Positions 8,311 through 15,627 of a stretch of DNA of 22,835 nucleotides are shown here, in pieces. How positions within the stretch are numbered: the first letter of the stretch is position 1; every line of letters begins with the position of its first letter. Both the position numbers and the translations under genes were made by a program. The DNA comes from Oscillospiraceae bacterium (GTDB lineage Bacteria; Bacillota_A; Clostridia; Oscillospirales; Oscillospiraceae): contig JAFQDR010000109.1 in NCBI GenBank assembly GCA_017415945.1, positions 1 through 22,835 on the forward strand, read 5' to 3'. The notes beneath the pieces are model-generated. The model had not been told where the DNA came from. It was given only the letters and a program-made list of their open reading frames with translations, and ran no database searches.

Positions 8311-8522
8311 GTCGCCGAAAAAGCCAATTTTGCTTTTTCGACGAGAAGCTCCTGCTGACGCAATGAGCGAAGCAGCCTTGCTGCGTGCATAATTTGACCG
8401 CTTTTGGCGATCAAATTTCACACTTGCAAGACTAATTGTATTTTTCGCTTCGTACATGCCGGCACGAAAAATAGATTAAAATTTATTTCGTCCGTTCGGA
8501 CGAAACTCTGCGAGGCTTTTTT
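8311..8522. repeat. Hairpin-rich intergenic element, probably a dispersed repeat
   Basis: Hairpins are visible at 8316-8340 (CGAAAAAGC with GCTTTTTCG), 8391-8417 (AATTTGA with TCAAATT, plus a CGC/GCG tip) and 8486-8505 (TTTCGTCC, GTTC loop, GGACGAAA). A T-run at 8517-8522 follows a small CTC/GAG hairpin, so plus-strand transcription may pause or stop there. The composition differs from neighbouring genes. I have an impression that similar stretches recur between genes of gut Firmicutes, but this is recollection, not a search result. Confidence 0.4.
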
Positions 8523-8558
8523 ATTCGTATTATTCAGTAAGGAATGTGAATTGGGATT

Positions 8559-10646
8559 ATGATGGAAATCTTAGCACCGGCAGGCTCGCCGGAAAGCATC
8601 ATTGCCGCCGTACAAAGCGGAGCCGATGCGGTGTATTTGGGGCTCAGCGGCTTCAATGCACGGCGCGGTGCGGCAAACTTTAATGAAGAAGAATTTGAAA
8701 AGGCTGTGCGCTACTGCCATATCCGCGGCGCAAAGGTCTATGTGACCCTGAATACCCTTGTGGGTGACCGTGAGCTGGGCGAGGCTGCGGGCTTGGCACG
8801 CATGGCCTCCGACTACGGTGCCGACGGCATCATCATTCAGGACATGGGTCTGATCCGTGTCATTCGTGAGGCTGTCCCCGATATCCCCCTGCATGCAAGC
8901 ACCCAGATGAGCGTGCACAATCTGGCGGGTGTACAGGCCTGCGCGGAAATGGGGCTGACCCGTGCGGTGCTGGCAAGAGAGTTGACCTATGAGCAGATCG
9001 CCTTCATCACCAAGCACGCCCCCATCGAGACCGAGGTCTTTGTCCACGGGGCTTTGTGCTTCTGTCACTCCGGTCAGTGCTACATGAGCTCCCTCATCGG
9101 CCGCCGCAGCGGCAACCGTGGTGCCTGCGCCCAGCCCTGCCGTATGCAGTACAGCTTGGGTGGACGTATGGACGACTACCCCCTGTCTCTCAAGGACAAC
9201 TGTCTGGTGACCCACCTGCAGAAGTTAGAGGAAGCGGGTGTTGCCTGCGCCAAGATCGAGGGCAGACTGAAGCGCCCCGAATACGCGGCGGTGGTATCCG
9301 ATATTTACTCCCGTGTGCTCCGTGAGCACCGTCAGCCCACCCCCACGGAAATGGAACAGCTGGAGCTGGCCTTCTCCCGTCAGGGCTTTACCGATGGGTA
9401 TTTCACGGGCAATAAGGGCAAGGAAATGTTCGGCGTTCGCCGTGAGCCCGGCAAGGAGCAGGAGAAGTTCTTCCGTGCGGTGAACAAGCAGTACATCGAA
9501 GGGGAACGTCAGCGTGTCCCCGTGAACTTCTATGTGATGATCAAAGAGGGTCAGCCCATCCGTGCGGGCATCGAGGACAAGGACGGCAACCGTGCGGAGG
9601 TCAGCGGCAGTATGCCCCAGAAGGCAGTGCGCCGCGGGGTCACCCGTGAGCAGGTACAGGATCAGTTCTACAAAACAGGGGGCACGCCCTACTATGCGGA
9701 GAATATTTTCTGCGAAATGGATGAGGGTCTGCACCTGTCCGCCGCGGAACTCAATGAGCTTCGCCGTCGTCTGATCAATGAGCTCACCGCAAAGCGTGCG
9801 GCACCTCCCAAGCGCCGTGTGTCCAGATACCCCGCAGTGCCCGAGACAAAGCCTGTGGAGGGCGAGCCCGTGACCATCTTCCAGGTGCTCACCGCCGACC
9901 AGCTGACCAAGGAACTGGCGGAGCTGGAGCCCGAATATATCTATATCCCTCTGGAGGTTCTGTACAAGAACCCCGGCTGTCAGGATGTGTTTGTGGATAA
10001 CGGCAGCGTACCCGTAGCGGTGCTGCCCCGCGTTATCACCGACGATCAGCTGGCAGAGGTTGCGGAAATGCTGAAGAATGTATATGAGCAGGGTGTCCGT
10101 GAGGCACTGGTGGGCAATATCGGCCATGTGCTGCCTGTCCGCAAGCTGGGCTTTAAGGTTCGCGGGGACTTCGGTCTCAACACCTTCAATTCCTATACCA
10201 ACGAGGTGCTCCACGATGTGGGCATGGAATCCGTCACCGCATCCTTTGAGCTGCGTATGGCACAGATCCGTGATATGAAGAAGCCCACACCCACGGAAAT
10301 GATCGTATACGGCCGCCTGCCCTGTATGGTCACAGAGCAGTGCATCATCAAAAACAGTGCGGGCCGCTGTGCCTGCCATACCCCCGGCCAGATGGCCGAC
10401 CGCATGGGCAGCGTGTTCCCTGTGGTTCGTGAATTCGGCTGCCGCAACGTCATCTACAACGCACATAAGCTGTTTTTGGCGGACAAGCGGGAAGACTATA
10501 AGAAAACCGGTGTCTGGGGCGTTCGCCTGATGTTCACCACGGAAGCTCCCCACGAATGTGTGGAAGTGGCAAAGAGCTATGCGGGGCTGTCCGAGTACCG
10601 TCCCAATGGGCTCACCAGAGGTCTGTATTACAGAGGTGTGGAATAA
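8559..10646 (+). CDS. Peptidase U32-family protein (RlhA/TrhP-like RNA hydroxylation family)
   Basis: The 695-residue protein begins MMEILAPAGSPESI, typical of U32 proteins. The signature around residues 160-194 contains Cys167, Cys174, Cys190 and Cys194, the spacing of the Fe-S cluster site. Despite the peptidase name, characterised relatives hydroxylate RNA: TrhP makes 5-hydroxyuridine in tRNA and RlhA modifies 23S rRNA, both using prephenate-linked chemistry. The length with a long C-terminal region (about 370-695, with further Cys near the end) resembles the longer RlhA-type members that carry a DUF3656 segment. Two ATGs occur in tandem at 8559 and 8562; the nearest Shine-Dalgarno-like AAGGAA is rather far upstream, so the exact start is uncertain. 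The stop overlaps the maf start by one base (TAATG). RNA modification is the likely role; the substrate is unknown. Confidence 0.88.
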   Translation: MMEILAPAGSPESIIAAVQSGADAVYLGLSGFNARRGAANFNEEEFEKAVRYCHIRGAKVYVTLNTLVGDRELGEAAGLARMASDYGADGIIIQDMGLIRVIREAVPDIPLHASTQMSVHNLAGVQACAEMGLTRAVLARELTYEQIAFITKHAPIETEVFVHGALCFCHSGQCYMSSLIGRRSGNRGACAQPCRMQYSLGGRMDDYPLSLKDNCLVTHLQKLEEAGVACAKIEGRLKRPEYAAVVSDIYSRVLREHRQPTPTEMEQLELAFSRQGFTDGYFTGNKGKEMFGVRREPGKEQEKFFRAVNKQYIEGERQRVPVNFYVMIKEGQPIRAGIEDKDGNRAEVSGSMPQKAVRRGVTREQVQDQFYKTGGTPYYAENIFCEMDEGLHLSAAELNELRRRLINELTAKRAAPPKRRVSRYPAVPETKPVEGEPVTIFQVLTADQLTKELAELEPEYIYIPLEVLYKNPGCQDVFVDNGSVPVAVLPRVITDDQLAEVAEMLKNVYEQGVREALVGNIGHVLPVRKLGFKVRGDFGLNTFNSYTNEVLHDVGMESVTASFELRMAQIRDMKKPTPTEMIVYGRLPCMVTEQCIIKNSAGRCACHTPGQMADRMGSVFPVVREFGCRNVIYNAHKLFLADKREDYKKTGVWGVRLMFTTEAPHECVEVAKSYAGLSEYRPNGLTRGLYYRGVE

Positions 10647-11215
10647 TGGCAGTGATCCTTGCATCCCAATCCCCCCGCAGAAAGCAGCTGCTGGAAATGC
10701 TGGGGCTGGAATTTCGGGTCATTCCCGCCAAGGGGGAGGAGCACTTCCCCGTGGGCGCCGGCCCCGAGGAGACCGTCCGTGCTCTGAGCCGCCAGAAGGC
10801 GGCAATGGTGGCCAAGGAGGTCTCTCCCGATGATGTGATCATCGCCGCGGACACCATTGTGTGCTACGGAGAGCAAATGCTGGGGAAGCCCCGAACCGAG
10901 CAGGAGGCGGCACGAATGCTGTCCGCCCTGTCCGGGAATGTCCACCATGTTTACACAGGGGTGACCGTGCGGAAGGGGGACAGAGTCCTCAGCGGAGCGG
11001 AATGTACCGCTGTCAAGTTCCGCAAGCTCAGCGGCAGAGAGATCGATGCGTATATTGCCACGAAGGAACCCATGGATAAGGCCGGGGCTTACGGAATCCA
11101 GGGGATCGCGTGTTTGTTTGTAGAGGGCATAGAAGGGGACTATTATAATGTAGTGGGTCTGCCTGTGTGCCGTCTTGGTAAAATGCTCAAAGAGCTGGGA
11201 GTCGAATTGCTTTGA
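10646..11215 (+). CDS. maf: Maf family nucleoside triphosphate pyrophosphatase
   Basis: The 189-residue protein hydrolyses non-canonical or surplus nucleotides (dTTP/UTP type) to monophosphates in the cytoplasm. Near the N-terminus is ASQSPRRKQLLEMLG, the Maf phosphate-binding motif. VIIAADTIV carries the catalytic Asp, and KAGAYGIQG is typical of the dTTP/UTP-acting (YhdE) subgroup. I chose the ATG at 10646, which overlaps the U32 stop and has AGAGGTG eight bases upstream; an in-frame start 30 codons earlier lies inside the U32 gene and is rejected. The stop codon overlaps the TTG start of mreC, so translation is coupled on both sides. In Bacillus and many Clostridia maf likewise precedes the mre genes. 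Confidence 0.93.
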   Translation: MAVILASQSPRRKQLLEMLGLEFRVIPAKGEEHFPVGAGPEETVRALSRQKAAMVAKEVSPDDVIIAADTIVCYGEQMLGKPRTEQEAARMLSALSGNVHHVYTGVTVRKGDRVLSGAECTAVKFRKLSGREIDAYIATKEPMDKAGAYGIQGIACLFVEGIEGDYYNVVGLPVCRLGKMLKELGVELL

Positions 11216-12054
11216 AAGATTATGTGAAAAAATATGGAATCAGACTGCTTGCGCTGGTGCTGGTGGCTGCATTGCTGACGGGCGTTGCCGCTGCCAAGGG
11301 TGAGGGTCATGCAAGTGCGGTGGAGGATACCGCAGGCGCTGTCCGCTCCCCCTTCCAGAAGGTGGCGCAGGCACTGGTCAGCCGCGTGGAAGGCTTCTAC
11401 GGCTGGCTGTTCAACTATGAAATGCTGCTGCAGGAAAATGAAAACCTGCGCGCGCAGATCGCGGAGCTGGAACAGCAGGTCCGCGACAATCAGCAGGCCT
11501 CCGAGGAGAATGTGAAGCTCCGTGAACTGCTGAATTTGAGCCAGAAGCATACGGACTTCGTGTTCGAATCCGCCAAGGTGGTCAGCTGGAACGCTTCCAA
11601 CTGGGCAAGCACCTTCACCATTTCCAAGGGCTCCGATGCGGGTCTGGAGATCGGCGATGCGGTGGTCACGGAATACGGCGTTCTGGTAGGTACCGTTTCC
11701 GAGCTGGGTAGCAACTGGGCTACTGTGGATACGGTGGTTGACATCGGCACCAGCATCGGTGTGCTGGTGGGCGCGGAAGAAACCAGTGCCATGCTGCTGG
11801 GTGACTACACCCTTATGAGCTCTCAGTACATGAAGATCAGCTTCGTTGCGGAATCCGGTCAGGTTATTACCGGGGATATCGTTGTGACCTCCGGTGCCGG
11901 CGGCGCCTACCCCCAAGGCCTGATTCTGGGTACCGTGTCCTCCGTGCATACGGAAGCTGCGGGCCAGTTTGAATATGCGGTGGTAGAGCCCTTCACCGAT
12001 TTGAATACACTGACCCAGATCTTTGTCATCAAAGACTATCAGGTTATCGAATAA
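11212..12054 (+). CDS. mreC: Rod shape-determining protein MreC
   Basis: The 280-residue protein is a membrane-anchored scaffold of the elongasome that links cytoskeleton and penicillin-binding proteins. A single N-terminal membrane segment spans ~11-28 (RLLALVLVAALLTGVAAA). A coiled coil covers ~67-108 (NYEMLLQENENLRAQIAELE onward). The rest is the extracellular beta domain with the usual GLEIGDAVVT and GDIVVTSGAGGAYPQGLILG segments. The start is TTG at 11212, overlapping the maf stop by four bases, with GGGAG ten bases upstream; no ATG fits. mreB, which normally precedes mreC, is absent. mreD follows 12 bases after the stop. Confidence 0.93.
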   Translation: MKDYVKKYGIRLLALVLVAALLTGVAAAKGEGHASAVEDTAGAVRSPFQKVAQALVSRVEGFYGWLFNYEMLLQENENLRAQIAELEQQVRDNQQASEENVKLRELLNLSQKHTDFVFESAKVVSWNASNWASTFTISKGSDAGLEIGDAVVTEYGVLVGTVSELGSNWATVDTVVDIGTSIGVLVGAEETSAMLLGDYTLMSSQYMKISFVAESGQVITGDIVVTSGAGGAYPQGLILGTVSSVHTEAAGQFEYAVVEPFTDLNTLTQIFVIKDYQVIE

Positions 12055-12066
12055 GGAGGCAGCACG

Positions 12067-12579
12067 GTGTTTGTAGACCTGTTTCATACAAAAAAGCTGC
12101 GCTTGGCTCTGATCTATCTTGCGTTTATGATCCTCGTTCAGTTCCTGCAGGATACGGTTTTGGCCCGTCTTGCGGTGTTCGGGGTCAAGACCCTGTTCAT
12201 TCCCGCGGCAGTGGCGGCGGTGGGCTTCCATGAGGGGGGCTTCCGCGGTGGTCTGTACGGTTTGCTGGCAGGGCTTATGAGCGATATGACCTATGGGGAG
12301 AACACGGTGCTGTTCGCTGTGGTATTTCCTCTGGTTGGCTTCGGTGCGGGGCTGGCAGCGGACTTTGCTTTGAACCGTACCTTTTTGGCCTATATGTTTA
12401 CTGCGTTCATCTGCCTGCTGCTGACAGGCTGCGCGCAGATGCTGCGTGTGCTGGTGGTGCAGCCCGGTGCCCTGTTCTACTGTCTGCTGATGGTGGCGGT
12501 GCAGGCACTGGTGTCCATGCCCATGGCGGCGCTGCTGTACTTCCCCGCAGAACAGATTTCCACAAGGTTTGAAGCCTGA
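12067..12579 (+). CDS. mreD: Rod shape-determining membrane protein MreD
   Basis: The 170-residue integral membrane protein is a partner of MreC in peripheral wall synthesis. About five hydrophobic segments are visible, including LALIYLAFMILVQFL near 12-28, a stretch around 75-95 (VLFAVVFPLVGFGAGLAA) and one near 113-135. The GTG start has AGGAGG seven bases upstream, directly after the mreC stop. The length is normal for the family. MreD is short and divergent, so the call rests on size, topology and position as much as on sequence. A 258-base gap full of repeats separates it from mrdA. Confidence 0.85.
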   Translation: MFVDLFHTKKLRLALIYLAFMILVQFLQDTVLARLAVFGVKTLFIPAAVAAVGFHEGGFRGGLYGLLAGLMSDMTYGENTVLFAVVFPLVGFGAGLAADFALNRTFLAYMFTAFICLLLTGCAQMLRVLVVQPGALFYCLLMVAVQALVSMPMAALLYFPAEQISTRFEA

Positions 12580-12583
12580 TAAA

Positions 12584-12662
12584 CCGTAGGGGCGGATAGC
12601 ATCCGCCCGTGAGTGATTCGTTGCAGTGCGAAAATGCGGGCGGATGCTATCCGCCCCTACGG
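12584..12662. repeat. Inverted pair of REP-like elements between mreD and mrdA
   Basis: Two perfect inverted 26-base arms lie at 12584-12609 and 12637-12662, with 27 bases between. Each arm is itself GTAG followed by a hairpin: GGGCGGAT, three bases, ATCCGCCC. The left begins at 12586 on plus; the right ends at 12660 on minus. Whether it stops, stabilises or merely interrupts the mre transcript is open. Confidence 0.85.
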
Positions 12663-12715
12663 GTGCATCCCTAAGGGATGAAATGTTGCGTTATGAAAAG
12701 AAGGATCTTCAAAAA

Positions 12716-12803
12716 TCAACCGAAAGCCCAACGCAGTGGGTTTCGGTTGAAAGAGGAGAAGCGACGAAACGAGCGCTCTCCCCTTGCTTGCAAGGGGAAA
12801 GCG
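12716..12803. repeat. Two-hairpin intergenic element upstream of mrdA
   Basis: The first hairpin pairs TCAACCGAAA (12716-12725) with TTTCGGTTGA (12741-12750), extended by CCCA/TGGG with one bulged G. The second pairs CCCCTTG (12780-12786) with CAAGGGG (12791-12797) around a CTTG loop and extends to CGC/GCG across one mismatch. No T-run follows, so they are not typical terminators. They lie in the mrdA leader and look like a different repeat from the GTAG elements. Confidence 0.5.
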
Positions 12804-12837
12804 ATGTGAAGTAGCTTCGACGACAAGGAGAACATAT

Positions 12838-15036
12838 ATGAAAAAACTCATTCCGACCCAAAGACTGATCGGCGGCGCGGTGGTTGTGATCCTGCTGCTG
12901 GTTTTGTACTTCGGGGTATTGTTTAAGCTGCAGATCGTTGAGGGTGCAAAGTATTCCGAGGAAAGCGCCAACAGCATTACCAGTGAGGAAGTGGTTGCGG
13001 CGACCCGCGGCAATATCGTTGACCGCTACGGCAGACCTCTGGTGTCCAGCCGTGAATGCCACAACATCGTCATCAATACGGAGGAGCTGTTTGAGCAGGA
13101 GGACTACAACGCCGATATTCTCCGTCTGATCGAGACGGTGGAGGAATACGGTCAGGACTATAACGACGACCTGCCCATTACCATGTCCTCTCCCTTTGAA
13201 TTTACGGAAATGACCGCCATTCAGAAAACCATTCTGGAGGGCTATCTGAAGAACGCGGCGGTATACCAGACCAAGCTGGCTATGGCCTCCGGTCTGGCGG
13301 AATACTCCGTGGATGAAACCGGGGAGCAGATCCTGGACGAAAACGGTGACCCCATCATTCTGGTAGACGATGAGATCACCGCCGTTGAGCTCATGGCCTT
13401 CTTCCGTGCCCGCTACGATATTGACAGCGGCTATGACAATGAGCAGACCCGTAAGATCGCGGGGATGCGCTATGCCATCAACAGCCGTTACATTGTTGCT
13501 TCCTCCGAGTATATCTTCGTGGAGGACGCAAGTCTGGCGCTGATCACCAAGCTGCTGGAAAGCGACTTCCCCGGTGTGGAAGTGAAGACCAGCTATGTCC
13601 GTGAATACAAGACCACGGGTGCGGCCCATATTCTGGGCTACACCGGTCTGATGACTGCGGAGGAATACACCAAGTACAAGACCAAGGGCTACTCCATGGA
13701 TGCCAAGGTAGGCAAGGAAGGCGCGGAGGTTGCCTTTGAAGAATACCTCCACGGCGTGGACGGCAAGGTGCGGATCACCAAGACCGCTGACGGTGCGGTG
13801 GTGCGTAAGGAATATATCGAGGAGCCCATCCCCGGCAACAATGTGTATCTGACCATCGATATCATGCTGCAGGAGGCGGTGGAGCGCATTCTGGACAGCG
13901 GCATTCAGCGTATTATGGAAGACCGCGCCAAGCTCAATGAGGAAGCGGTTCGCGACGGCAAGCTGGACGAGATCCTTGGTGAGATCACCGGTGCGGGCAT
14001 GGTCATGATGGATGTTAAAACAGGGGAGCCTCTGGCGATCGCAAGCTGGCCCACCTTCGATTTGGCAACCCTCATGGACAACTATGCGGAAATCGCAGCC
14101 GACGAGAGCAAGCCTCTGTTTAACCGTGCTCTGTCCGGCACCTATGCGCCCGGCTCCACCTTCAAGCCCGTTACGGCCATTGCTTGTCTCAACGAGCCCT
14201 CCACCGGGGTGACTGTCAACACCACCATCGAGGACGAGGGTGTATACCGAGAATTTGCCGATCAGGGTTACGCGCCTCGTTGCTGGGCATACGGTGTGCA
14301 GCCTCTCCACGGCAGCGTCAATGTCAGCGGCGCCATTGCGGTATCCTGTAACTACTTCTTCTATTCCATCGGTCGTTACCTCGGTATTGACTTGCTGGCA
14401 GACTATGCAAAGCGCTTTGGTTTGGGTGTATCCACGGGCATCGAGCTGCCCGAAAGCGTGGGTGTTATGTCTACTCAGGAATACAAGATCCAGCTGACAG
14501 GCGCAAGCTGGTACATCGGCGACACCATTCAGGCGTCCATTGGCCAGTCCTACAACCTGTTTACCCCTCTGCAGATGGCTACCTATATTTCCACCGTTGC
14601 CAACAGCGGGGAACGCCATACCGCATCCATCCTCAAGCGTGTCACCACCTACGACAATGCCGAGACCCTTTACACCCGTGAGCCCGTGGTTTTGAGCCGC
14701 GTGGAATCTGCCGAGGAGAACTACGAAGCGGTGCGCTACGGCATGTATCTGGTTTCCACCCAGAAGGACGGCTCCGCTGTGGATACCTTCGGCAACTACC
14801 ACATCCCCGTGGCAAGTAAGACCGGTACCGCGCAGATCGGTGAAGGCAAGACCAACAACGGTATTTTCGTGTGCTTTGCTCCCTATGACGACCCCGAAGT
14901 GGCGGTTGCCATCATGGTAGAGCACGGCAAGTCCGGTGCGACCATTGCGTTTATGGCTCGTGAAGCACTGGATGCCTACTTCTCCATCAAGGAAACCAGC
15001 GAAACCGTTGAGTCCGAAATGACCCTGCTGCAGTAA
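12838..15036 (+). CDS. mrdA: Penicillin-binding protein 2 (elongasome transpeptidase)
   Basis: The 732-residue class B PBP cross-links peptidoglycan during elongation. It has an N-terminal membrane anchor (~11-30, GGAVVVILLLVLYFGVLF). The pedestal motif ATRGNIVDRYGRPLVSS follows at ~58-74. The transpeptidase domain shows the catalytic STFK (Ser440), SCN (503-505) and KTG (661-663), all intact. An acidic, long stretch at about 90-215 between pedestal segments is longer than in compact PBP2s. The ATG at 12838 has AAGGAG seven bases upstream; an earlier in-frame ATG at 12784 lies in the hairpin element and is rejected. In Clostridia mrdA follows mreD and is often followed by min genes and rodA, which are missing here. 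A beta-lactam target by family. Confidence 0.95.
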   Translation: MKKLIPTQRLIGGAVVVILLLVLYFGVLFKLQIVEGAKYSEESANSITSEEVVAATRGNIVDRYGRPLVSSRECHNIVINTEELFEQEDYNADILRLIETVEEYGQDYNDDLPITMSSPFEFTEMTAIQKTILEGYLKNAAVYQTKLAMASGLAEYSVDETGEQILDENGDPIILVDDEITAVELMAFFRARYDIDSGYDNEQTRKIAGMRYAINSRYIVASSEYIFVEDASLALITKLLESDFPGVEVKTSYVREYKTTGAAHILGYTGLMTAEEYTKYKTKGYSMDAKVGKEGAEVAFEEYLHGVDGKVRITKTADGAVVRKEYIEEPIPGNNVYLTIDIMLQEAVERILDSGIQRIMEDRAKLNEEAVRDGKLDEILGEITGAGMVMMDVKTGEPLAIASWPTFDLATLMDNYAEIAADESKPLFNRALSGTYAPGSTFKPVTAIACLNEPSTGVTVNTTIEDEGVYREFADQGYAPRCWAYGVQPLHGSVNVSGAIAVSCNYFFYSIGRYLGIDLLADYAKRFGLGVSTGIELPESVGVMSTQEYKIQLTGASWYIGDTIQASIGQSYNLFTPLQMATYISTVANSGERHTASILKRVTTYDNAETLYTREPVVLSRVESAEENYEAVRYGMYLVSTQKDGSAVDTFGNYHIPVASKTGTAQIGEGKTNNGIFVCFAPYDDPEVAVAIMVEHGKSGATIAFMAREALDAYFSIKETSETVESEMTLLQ

Positions 15037-15081
15037 ATCCCAACACTCTGTAAAAAATTTAGCAATCTCGTGGAATTTCTG

Positions 15082-15109
15082 TTGAAATTTGACAGGATTG
15101 TTATATAAT
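15082..15109 (+). promoter_or_regulatory. Promoter of the mgsA-like gene
   Basis: TTGAAA, a 16-base spacer, then TATAAT in an AT-rich stretch of the mrdA-mgsA gap. A nearby TTGACA is only nine bases from the -10 and cannot be its -35. The promoter probably drives mgsA, hisS and aspS. Confidence 0.75.
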
Positions 15110-15153
15110 AGTACCATTAGACACTGTCACGTTAATGAGAAAGGGGTACTATC

Positions 15154-15552
15154 ATGAATATCGCATTTTTGGCACATGACAGAAAGAAGGACCTGATGGT
15201 TCAGCTTTGCTTTGCCTACAAGAGCATTCTCGAAAAGCACACACTGTGCGCAACCAATACCACCGGTAAGCTGATTTCCGAGGCTACGGGTATGCCCGTG
15301 ACCTTGTATCTGCACGCCAATCAGGGCGGTGCCCAGCAGATCGGTGCACGGATTTCCTATAACGAGATTGACCTTGTGATATTCCTGTGCGACCCGAAGA
15401 ACAAGAACGGCTTCGATGATGTCAACAGCGTCGAAAGACTGTGCGACCAGTATCAGATTCCCTTCGCAACCAATATTGCAACTGCGGAAGTGCTGATCCT
15501 TGGTCTGGCCCGCGGCGATCTGGATTACCGCGAATACCTGAGAAGAAAATAA
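15154..15552 (+). CDS. mgsA: Methylglyoxal synthase family protein lacking key catalytic residues
   Basis: The 132-residue protein clearly belongs to the MgsA fold: FLAHDRKK at the start, ATNTTGKLISEATGMPV, GGAQQIGARIS, IDLVIFLCDP, and PFATNIATAEVLI near the end. Active MgsA converts dihydroxyacetone phosphate to methylglyoxal and phosphate. Aligned by eye to E. coli MgsA, His19 and Asp91 are kept, but the catalytic base Asp71 (GGDQQ) is Ala (GGAQQ), His98 is Phe, and Asp101 is Val (DPKNKNGFDDV in place of a PHDPDV-type loop). Reading frame and flanking motifs are intact, so this is not a frameshift. It may be inactive, regulatory or altered in substrate. ATG with AAGGGG seven bases upstream. 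mgsA sits downstream of the mre/rodA block in several Clostridia. Confidence 0.88.
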   Translation: MNIAFLAHDRKKDLMVQLCFAYKSILEKHTLCATNTTGKLISEATGMPVTLYLHANQGGAQQIGARISYNEIDLVIFLCDPKNKNGFDDVNSVERLCDQYQIPFATNIATAEVLILGLARGDLDYREYLRRK

Positions 15553-15573
15553 TCTTCTTTGCCTACAAATTAC

Positions 15574-15608
15574 GAAATGCTCCTTCTCTTACGGGGAAAG
15601 AGCATTTC
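15574..15608 (+). promoter_or_regulatory. Hairpin in the mgsA-hisS gap
   Basis: A perfect 9-bp stem, GAAATGCTC with GAGCATTTC, has a 17-base loop and only two T after it, so it is a poor terminator. It ends seven bases before the AAAGGA ribosome site of hisS. It may be a weak attenuator or an RNA-processing site; no T-box sequence is seen. Confidence 0.35.
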
Positions 15609-15627
15609 TTACTGAAAGGATATATTT

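Larger units (their letters stand above)
7942..8558. other. 617-base divergent intergenic region
   Basis: No gene is supported here. It holds, from left to right, the ribosome site and leader of the DnaD-domain gene, an inverted REP pair (8047-8161), back-to-back promoters (8220-8269), and an AT-richer stretch with several hairpins (8311-8522) that resembles a dispersed intergenic repeat. A 64-codon minus-strand frame over 8263-8457 is judged non-coding. Confidence 0.7.

Noticed and set aside
8263..8457. 64-codon minus-strand frame in the divergent intergenic region
   Set aside because: It covers hairpins and a promoter and has no ribosome site; its sequence looks like a translated intergenic repeat.
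15089..15109. TTGACA as -35 of the mgsA-like promoter
   Set aside because: It is only nine bases from the TATAAT; TTGAAA at 15082 has the right spacing.
12709..15117. 802-codon minus-strand open frame opposite mrdA
   Set aside because: It lies entirely antisense to a gene with intact PBP2 motifs. It is an effect of the codon bias of a G+C-rich gene, and no family resemblance or ribosome site supports it.
15574..15627. T-box leader for hisS
   Set aside because: The gap is only 75 bases and lacks the T-box consensus and specifier-loop features.
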